Assembly (NCBI GenBank): GCA_026389715.1
Contig: JAPLHK010000094.1
Coordinates: 21,129-55,169 of the forward strand
Length of the DNA: 34,041 bases
Direction of reading: 5' to 3'
From: Chloroflexota bacterium
GTDB lineage: Bacteria; Chloroflexota; Dehalococcoidia; GIF9; UBA5629
Each line of letters opens with the position of its first letter. The first letter of the stretch is position 1. Below the pieces are notes generated by a model. It saw only the letters and a list, made by a program, of their open reading frames with translations, was not told the origin of the DNA and ran no database searches. The position numbers and the translations under genes were made by a program. This document shows, piece after piece, positions 27,699 through 34,041 of this stretch.

Positions 27699-30344
27699 TC
27701 ACACCCTGATGGACAGGTCATCCAGCGGGTAGCTCATACAGGGATGGATATAGCCGAATTTTTGGTCGGCCTGGCGGTAATGCACGCGGGCCGGGGCAAA
27801 GACCTTACCAGATATCAGCCTGGTGCGGCAGGCCGTGCATTCTCCCGACCGGCATACGGCGGGGACCACGATGCCGGCACGTTCAAGCGAGTTCATCAGC
27901 GGCTCACCGGCTTTAGCCTTGACCTTCTTCCCGCTCCTAACCTCGGTAATCACGAACTCCTTTGAGGCCTGTATACCCGGCCAGGCCGGGTCTTTAGTAA
28001 CATCCTGAGGCGGACCGTAGGCCTCCTGTTTCCGGCGCCTGGCCGGTACGCCCAGCTTGACCAACGCTGCTCCGCAAAGCTCGTACATCAGAGCCGGGCC
28101 GCAGGTAAACACCGTCTTGCCCCTGAGATCTCCTGACAGCGAGAATATGACCTTGTCATCAAGTAAGCCTGTGGCTCCTTTCCAGCCGGATGGAGGCTCA
28201 CTTATCACGTAATCAACTTTTATATTCTTGTGCTTGCCTGCAAGCTGCTGTAATTCTTTATCAAAGATTATGTCGTCCGGCGTGCGGCTGCCGTAAATGA
28301 GGTGGATATTCAATTTGGACTTTTTCTCCACCATTTCACGGATGATGGACATGAAAGGCGCGGCGCCGCTGCCGCCGGCCAAAAAGACGAGGTCGGTAGA
28401 ATCGATCAGAGGCTCATAGTAGAAATAGCCGCTGGGGCCAGTCGATTCGAAGCTGTCGCCCACCTTGACCTTATCGAGCAGGTAGGACGATACAAATCCA
28501 CCCCCTACCCTGCGTACTGTAATATCATAGTAAGACTTGCCGGGCGCCGAGGAGATGCTATAGGGACGCGAGGTCTTCACGCCACCGATATCCACAAAAA
28601 GGTTGATGTATTGCCCGGCGCGGAACCATGGTAGCTTGCCGTCTTTTGATTCCAGCCTGAAGGTCTTGGCGCTGGCCGTTTCTTTAATGATCTCTTTAAC
28701 TTTCAGCTTCAGCCTACGCGGGTGAATCGCGGCAACAGCCTTTTCCTGCGGGGTAATGGTGTCCTTGAGCTCCCCTGGCTTTACCTTCTGCTTTTCCAGT
28801 GTATCCTTGATGCCGGGTATCACCTCGGTATCCCAGGAGCCCTTCTCCATGTCCTTCAGCACCTCGCGTGAAGCCATGGCACCTGTGGCAATGCAGGTCT
28901 CAAAGCCGCCGCCGATATTCACCCAAGCGTTGGCAAAGTAAAGACCTTCCAACGGGCCCCTCATGGGCATATGCAGAAAACCCGTGCCGGTAAAGTTCTC
29001 GTCGAACCCGATGATGCTGCCGCGCGGGTTTCCCGTGTAGCGCATGTTGGTCAGCGGCGTGGCTATCTCGATCACCTCGATATGGTCCCTCAAGCCGGGG
29101 GCCGCCTTTTCCGCCAACTTAAGTGAATTTTGGGCCATCCTATTCTTGGCCTCAACATATTCCGATGGGGATAGTTTCAACCAGTGATCGTCGTAGGCAA
29201 TCTGGGTAACTACCACCGAGGCCGTTCCTTTGGGCGATACGGTTGGGTCGACCACATTGTATGCCACCACTAGGTTGAAATCCGGCCCGACATGGACCGA
29301 GTGAAGCCCCTGCTCGTACTGCATGTCCAGGTCATAACTTGTGTTAACAAAATTCTCGTGGACGTTCAGCCCGACCTCCTGGCACGCGCAATCCAGGCCC
29401 AGGTATATGTTGAAGGTGCTGGCGCCGCCGGTCCAGCCACCCAAACGGTTGAGGTACCAGCCCGGCATGTTATCCCGGCCGATCAGTTCAAGCGCAGTGG
29501 TGACGGGGTTGGCGCTGCAGACGACGTGCTGAGTGGCTATCTCGGTGCCGTCCTCGGTCAGCACACCGCGCACTTTGCCGTCTTTAACTAAAATCTTCTT
29601 TGCGCCGTTGCTGAACCAGGCCTCGCCTCCGTAGGATTCCATGGTAGCTATGAACGCCTGCGAAAGGTTCTGCGAGGTCCCCCTGACATGGGCCGCACCG
29701 AACCTGATGTAGCTGACCAGCGTGATGGCATACATAAGGAATGCTACCTTTGAAGGGGGCTGTGCCAAATAGCCCCAGAGCTGGCCTATGACGGCGCGTG
29801 CCTTCTCATCTGAGACCATGGGGTTGAGGACCTCGGAGAGCGTCTTACCGAAGTAGGCCATCAGTTCGGGGTACTCGGAAGAGTTCTGCATCACGGCTTT
29901 CATACCTACCCGCTGGGCTTTCATGGCCTGGCGGGCAAATTCGAAAATGGTCTGCGTAAACTTCTTTATGCCGTCAGCCTCCCTGGGAAACTGGTTGCAG
30001 AGAGCGTCCTCGTAGTTCTGCCTGCCAATGGGCACCTCAATAGTAAAGTCAGGGAAGATGCTGCGGTAAAAGTCTGGGATATGCAGGATGTCTACCCTGT
30101 CCGAAACGCCGCTATCATGCAATATCTTCCAGACGGACCCCTTGTCTGTTTCGGTCCCATACCCGGAAAGCTGGTGCAGGGCTATCTCGAATTCGAAACG
30201 ACCCCTGAGGAACGAGGTGGCATAGCCGCCCGGCACGTTATGTTTCTCCAGGACAACCACCTTTTTACCGGCCTTGGCCAGGTAGGTTGCCGCGGATAAT
30301 CCACCCAATCCCGCCCCTACGACAACGGCATCAAAGTCCTTCAC
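27699..30344 (-). CDS. CrtI/phytoene-desaturase-like FAD oxidoreductase fused to a ferredoxin-reductase module and plant-type 2Fe-2S domain
   Basis: 881 aa: VVVGAGLGGLSAATYLAKAGKKVVVLEKHNVPGGYATSF; RPYSISSAPG; FLAGGSGAAPFMSII; VFTCGPALMYE; CRSGECTACRTRLISG...HPC. Confidence 0.88.
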   Translation of the reverse strand: MKDFDAVVVGAGLGGLSAATYLAKAGKKVVVLEKHNVPGGYATSFLRGRFEFEIALHQLSGYGTETDKGSVWKILHDSGVSDRVDILHIPDFYRSIFPDFTIEVPIGRQNYEDALCNQFPREADGIKKFTQTIFEFARQAMKAQRVGMKAVMQNSSEYPELMAYFGKTLSEVLNPMVSDEKARAVIGQLWGYLAQPPSKVAFLMYAITLVSYIRFGAAHVRGTSQNLSQAFIATMESYGGEAWFSNGAKKILVKDGKVRGVLTEDGTEIATQHVVCSANPVTTALELIGRDNMPGWYLNRLGGWTGGASTFNIYLGLDCACQEVGLNVHENFVNTSYDLDMQYEQGLHSVHVGPDFNLVVAYNVVDPTVSPKGTASVVVTQIAYDDHWLKLSPSEYVEAKNRMAQNSLKLAEKAAPGLRDHIEVIEIATPLTNMRYTGNPRGSIIGFDENFTGTGFLHMPMRGPLEGLYFANAWVNIGGGFETCIATGAMASREVLKDMEKGSWDTEVIPGIKDTLEKQKVKPGELKDTITPQEKAVAAIHPRRLKLKVKEIIKETASAKTFRLESKDGKLPWFRAGQYINLFVDIGGVKTSRPYSISSAPGKSYYDITVRRVGGGFVSSYLLDKVKVGDSFESTGPSGYFYYEPLIDSTDLVFLAGGSGAAPFMSIIREMVEKKSKLNIHLIYGSRTPDDIIFDKELQQLAGKHKNIKVDYVISEPPSGWKGATGLLDDKVIFSLSGDLRGKTVFTCGPALMYELCGAALVKLGVPARRRKQEAYGPPQDVTKDPAWPGIQASKEFVITEVRSGKKVKAKAGEPLMNSLERAGIVVPAVCRSGECTACRTRLISGKVFAPARVHYRQADQKFGYIHPCMSYPLDDLSIRV

Positions 30345-30402
30345 CTTTTGTAACCTCCTTATTCATGTGTAAGATATTTATTATATCCAAATTGCGACGC
30401 AC

Positions 30403-30438
30403 AGATTGCCGCGGCCACTGCGGCGGCCTCGCAATGAC
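30403..30438. repeat. Partial copy of the GTCATTGCGAG dispersed repeat
   Basis: AGATTGCCGCGGCCACTGCGGCGGCCTCGCAATGAC matches the minus-strand half of 13512-13576 (AGATTGCCGCGGCGCCTCGCAATGAC) with an extra central segment. Confidence 0.65.
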
Positions 30439-30445
30439 AGTATGC

Positions 30446-31186
30446 TCAGCGTCCCTTGAACTGCGGTAAGCGTTTATTGCGGAAAGAGTCCAGCCCTTCC
30501 CGGAAATCCTCGCTGCCCATCAGGAACTTCTGCGCATAAGTCTCGAAGTAAAGCTGCTGTTCAAGGGTATTGATCAGGCCGTTTTGCACAGCGCGTTTAA
30601 TTTGCTTGAGCGCCAGCGGCGGGCCCTGTACTATCCTGTTGGCCAGCGCTTCGGCCTCCTCCATCAGCTTCTCATGCGGCACAACCCGGTTTACCATGCC
30701 GATACGCTCGGCTTCGCGTGCATCGATGGAATCGCCGGTGTACATGTATTCGTAGCAGCGCCCGGTGCCCAGCAGCCGCGGCATCAGGAAGGTACATCCG
30801 CAGTCCGGTATCAGACCCCGCATCACGAAAGCCAGGTTAAAGATCGCTCTTTCGGAGGCGATGCGTATATCAGAGAGCAGGGCGAGGGATACACCACCAC
30901 CCGCCGCCACACCGTTGACGGCAGCGATGACCTCAAGTGTTTCCTGGAGCTTTCCCTCCTCCGCTGCCTGGTTAAAGAGCACTATATCGGCACCGGTGCA
31001 GAAGCCCTTGCCCGCGCCGGTGATGATAAGGGCTCGAACCTCATCATCCTCCTGTATCTCGCGAAAGATACGCGGCATCAGTTCGTTGCTTATCTCCGCC
31101 GTCAGGGCGTTCAGCCTTTGCGGCCGGTTCATGGTCAGGATGGCAACGCGGTTTTTTTTCTCAAGTATCAGGCCTTCATATTCCAT
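30446..31186 (-). CDS. Enoyl-CoA hydratase/isomerase family protein
   Basis: 246 aa: MNRPQRLNALT, ALIITGAGKGFCTGADI, VIAAVNGVAAGGGVSLALLSDIRIAS. Confidence 0.88.
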   Translation of the reverse strand: MEYEGLILEKKNRVAILTMNRPQRLNALTAEISNELMPRIFREIQEDDEVRALIITGAGKGFCTGADIVLFNQAAEEGKLQETLEVIAAVNGVAAGGGVSLALLSDIRIASERAIFNLAFVMRGLIPDCGCTFLMPRLLGTGRCYEYMYTGDSIDAREAERIGMVNRVVPHEKLMEEAEALANRIVQGPPLALKQIKRAVQNGLINTLEQQLYFETYAQKFLMGSEDFREGLDSFRNKRLPQFKGR

Positions 31187-31242
31187 ACGGTTATCCTTGT
31201 CATATTACTCAATCTGACATGACCGGGGTTGGTTGCCCGCCC

Positions 31243-32385
31243 TCAGGCCTTTATGGTCAACCCGGCGGGGAACTTCTCCCCCAGTATCTTTACGGCTCCG
31301 CCGATAATGTCGTCCATGACTTCCTGTGTGCTCCTGACCTTCTTGATCAGCCCGGTAACCTGTCCGGCGAACATGGGGAAGTACTCCGTCTCGCCCTTTT
31401 CCATCATGCCCTGCACCAGATCTGCCATCAGCATGCTCTGCAATGGCATGGGCAACGTCTTAAGCCCCGATTTCTCCCAGGCCTCATCAAGTTTGTTCTT
31501 AAAAGCGCGCGTGGTCTTGCCGCTGTAAATCCGGGTTATCTGTTCCGCTTCCTCGTCCGAATCGATCAGCTTGCGGTAATAGGCGTCAATAGTCGCCCTA
31601 TTTAGCATGCCGAGCTCGACGAAGTCCACGAAGCATTCATGGGTGGCCAGAAAAGCGGTCCCGCACCAGGCGCCGATAGCCCCCAGTGCCAGCGCAGCTA
31701 CCAGGCCACGTCCGTCAGCTATCCCGCCGGCAGCCACCACAGGGGTGGGGGCAACGGCGTCGACAACCTGCGGGACAAGCGCGAAGGTGCCGATCCTGCC
31801 TGTATGTCCGCCAGCGTCATGTCCCTGGGCAATGATGATATCCGCACCCATCTTTTTAAGCTTGACCGAGTTGCGCACGTTGCCGCACAAAGACACGATC
31901 TTGATGCCGGCCTCGTGCGCCTCGGGGATGAGCCAGTCCGGTGTGCCGAGGCCGAGTGCAAAGAAAGGCACCTTCTCCTCTTTGACCACCTGGAACTGGC
32001 TGCGGCCGAACTCCTCAGAGATGGGCCATTCTTTCATACGGGCACCCTCCACCCCGAAATCCCTGGCCATCTTTTGAACAAATGCGGTATGCTCGGGAGG
32101 TATATATTCTTTTATCTTGCCCAGGTCGAAGTCTTTCGGAATGGCCGCGGGGAGCAGGATATCCACGCCGAAAGGCTTGTCTGTCAGTTCACGCGTTTTG
32201 CGTATCCAGGACCGCAATTCGTCGGGCCACAGGAAAGTGGCGCCCAGCATCCCCAGTCCTCCGGCATTGGAGACGGCTGCCGTGAGCGTGTAGCCACCTG
32301 CCGTGCCCATGCCGGCCAGCATCACCGGATACTCGGCACCGAGCATATCGCACAGCGCGGTGCGGAAGACAGGGCGTTTATTCAT
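31243..32385 (-). CDS. Nitronate monooxygenase / 2-nitropropane dioxygenase-like FMN protein
   Basis: 380 aa: YPVMLAGMGTAGGYTLTAAVSNAGGLGMLGA, IIIAQGHDAGGHTGRIGTFALVPQVVDAV, VVAAGGIADGRGLVAALALGA. Confidence 0.88.
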   Translation of the reverse strand: MNKRPVFRTALCDMLGAEYPVMLAGMGTAGGYTLTAAVSNAGGLGMLGATFLWPDELRSWIRKTRELTDKPFGVDILLPAAIPKDFDLGKIKEYIPPEHTAFVQKMARDFGVEGARMKEWPISEEFGRSQFQVVKEEKVPFFALGLGTPDWLIPEAHEAGIKIVSLCGNVRNSVKLKKMGADIIIAQGHDAGGHTGRIGTFALVPQVVDAVAPTPVVAAGGIADGRGLVAALALGAIGAWCGTAFLATHECFVDFVELGMLNRATIDAYYRKLIDSDEEAEQITRIYSGKTTRAFKNKLDEAWEKSGLKTLPMPLQSMLMADLVQGMMEKGETEYFPMFAGQVTGLIKKVRSTQEVMDDIIGGAVKILGEKFPAGLTIKA

Positions 32386-32400
32386 TTCTCTCCTTAATGG

Positions 32401-34041
32401 CTATTTGAACTTACCGCTTAATATGGTTCTGATCTCCCTCTTGAGAATCTTCCCCACTGCGCTGGTGGGTAGCTGGTCGAAGAATTCTATGGTCTTGGGC
32501 ACCTTGTAGGGGGCAACCTTGCCCTTAAGGTACTCGATTATCCTGGCTTTCTCGGCGTCGCTTTTCTCTATGCCGGGCTTGAGAATGATGGCCGAGGCAA
32601 CTATCTCGGTCCCCGGCCTGTCGGGATTATGTATTCCCACAGTGGCACACATATCCACGTCCGGGTGCTCGCAGATTACATCATCCAATTCGCGGGTAAA
32701 CACCTTGAACCCCGAGACGTTGACCATGTCCTTTATCCGATCCACAATGGTTACGAACCCCTCATCATCCATCTTGCCCACGTCGCCCGTGTAGAACCAG
32801 CCGTTCCGCAGCGCGTTGGCCGTCTCGTCCGGTTTTCTGAAATAGCCCTTGGTGAATACCTGCGGCCCCCTCACAGCTATCTCGCCCGGCTCATTGAATG
32901 GCACTGGTTCACCGGTTGCGGGGTCAATGATTTTTATATCGGTATCGGGGAAGGGTATACCCACCGCACCCGGTATCTTCTTGCCATAGCGGGGATTGGC
33001 CGTTATGATCGGGCTGGTCTCGGTCAGGCCGTACACTTCCACCAGCTTGTTCTCACCTACAATTTTCTCAAAATCCTTGATATATTCGGGAGGGAACGGG
33101 GCGGCGCCGCTGGCGAAATACTGGACGTCGCTGAAATCATAGGCTTTGAAGCCCGGCTGTTTGATCAGCTCCAGGTAAACCGTCGGGACGTTGCCGATAA
33201 TACTCGGCCGGTGCTTCTTCATGGCCTTGATGATAAATTGCTGATCGCGCGGGTTGGGCACCGCGACCTGTGTGTTGGCCTTGGCAAATAGCGCCATGCA
33301 TATCACAAGTCCGGCAATATGAAATAGCGGGAACGCCGTCATACCGACCAACTCACCCATCGGGGCATCTAACCAGGTGTTTATCTGGAACATCTGTGAG
33401 GTCATGTTGCGGTGCGTCAGTTCCGCGCCCTTGGGCAGGCCGGTGGTACCGCCGGTGTACTGCATCACGCAGGTATCATCCATACTTACTTTTTCCGATA
33501 CAGGGTCGGCGGGCAGGCTCTTCATGACCTGCTTGAAATCGTATATTTCTATTCCCGGTATAGGCAGCACCTTGCCTGTGGGGATCTTCTTCAGCATTTT
33601 CCCCATGGTGGCCAGCACCGGGGAGAGGTAATCGGCGATGCCCGTAAATACAATGGCCTTAAGCTCCGTGCCTCCGATGCTCTTGATAATTCGCGGGTAA
33701 AGCGCATCGAGGGTCACCAGCACCTTGGCACCGGAATCCTTGAGCTGGTGGTTGAGCTCGTCAGCAGTGAGCAGCGGGCTGACGCCGGTGAGCACACAGC
33801 CTGCCTTCTGTATGCCGACCAGGCCGATGTAATAAGCAGGTAGATTGGGAAGGTTTATACCTACTGTATCGCCTTTCTTCAGACCGATCTTCTTGAGCAG
33901 GTTGGCGAAGCGGTTGGACATCTCGTCCATCTGCTTGAAAGTGAAGGGGGTGCCCATGTAGTACAGCGCCACGCGGTTGGGAAATCCCTTAAAGGCCGGC
34001 TCAATAGCCTCCCAGAACGTTTTATCTGGGTATTGCAGGTT
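32401..34041 (-). CDS. Partial CDS: acyl-CoA synthetase / long-chain fatty acid-CoA ligase-like, separate from the tandem array
   Basis: VMQYTGGTTGLPKGAELTH, EVYGLTETSP, GWFYTGDVGKMDDEGFVTIVDRIKDMVNVSGFKV, PTSAVGKILKRE. Frame stays open upstream to the edge (NLQYPDKTFWEAIEPAFKGFPNRVALYYMG), so the true start is outside the window. Confidence 0.9.
   Translation of the reverse strand, partial: NLQYPDKTFWEAIEPAFKGFPNRVALYYMGTPFTFKQMDEMSNRFANLLKKIGLKKGDTVGINLPNLPAYYIGLVGIQKAGCVLTGVSPLLTADELNHQLKDSGAKVLVTLDALYPRIIKSIGGTELKAIVFTGIADYLSPVLATMGKMLKKIPTGKVLPIPGIEIYDFKQVMKSLPADPVSEKVSMDDTCVMQYTGGTTGLPKGAELTHRNMTSQMFQINTWLDAPMGELVGMTAFPLFHIAGLVICMALFAKANTQVAVPNPRDQQFIIKAMKKHRPSIIGNVPTVYLELIKQPGFKAYDFSDVQYFASGAAPFPPEYIKDFEKIVGENKLVEVYGLTETSPIITANPRYGKKIPGAVGIPFPDTDIKIIDPATGEPVPFNEPGEIAVRGPQVFTKGYFRKPDETANALRNGWFYTGDVGKMDDEGFVTIVDRIKDMVNVSGFKVFTRELDDVICEHPDVDMCATVGIHNPDRPGTEIVASAIILKPGIEKSDAEKARIIEYLKGKVAPYKVPKTIEFFDQLPTSAVGKILKREIRTILSGKFK

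Noticed and set aside
31639-32397. 252-aa + strand ORF opposite the nitronate monooxygenase-like gene
   Set aside because: Antisense to a clear FMN-enzyme CDS; composition resembles a reverse-frame translation with no family motifs.
1-34041. CRISPR arrays, transposases, phage or toxin-antitoxin/defence genes
   Set aside because: No regularly spaced repeats and no ORF with such motifs were found on either strand.

Overview
34 kb of dense bacterial sequence, with no rRNA, tRNA, CRISPR or transposase seen. A Chloroflexota/Dehalococcoidia-like source is only an impression. Block 1 (about 1-11.65 kb) is a sugar-acid catabolic region: a GatZ/KbaZ-like + PfkB fusion (open at the left edge), a KDG-kinase-like PfkB, KDPG aldolase, a LarA-like (DUF2088) protein, an MBL-fold hydrolase, Zn-alcohol dehydrogenase, NAD epimerase, MFS transporter, IlvD/Edd dehydratase and an RraA-like protein. 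Block 2 (11.8-22.7 kb) is a same-strand tandem array of acyl-CoA synthetase paralogs: five intact, one frameshifted by a 41-bp tandem duplication, and one reduced to a fused N-/C-terminal remnant. Block 3 (22.8-24.3 kb) is rlmN, followed by an orphan + strand unit of about 300 bp with a sigma70-like promoter, a 25-codon sORF with a ribosome-binding site, nested and mutually exclusive RNA pairings and a strong terminator. It has no recognisable downstream gene and is the best candidate for something undescribed. Block 4 (24.3-34 kb) encodes a glycyl-radical enzyme activase, a glycyl-radical enzyme with an unusual NNCMVP active-site motif, an 881-aa CrtI-like/ferredoxin-reductase/2Fe-2S fusion, an enoyl-CoA hydratase, a nitronate monooxygenase-like protein and another acyl-CoA ligase (open at the right edge). 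All calls come from reading the sequence and ORF track; no database search was run.
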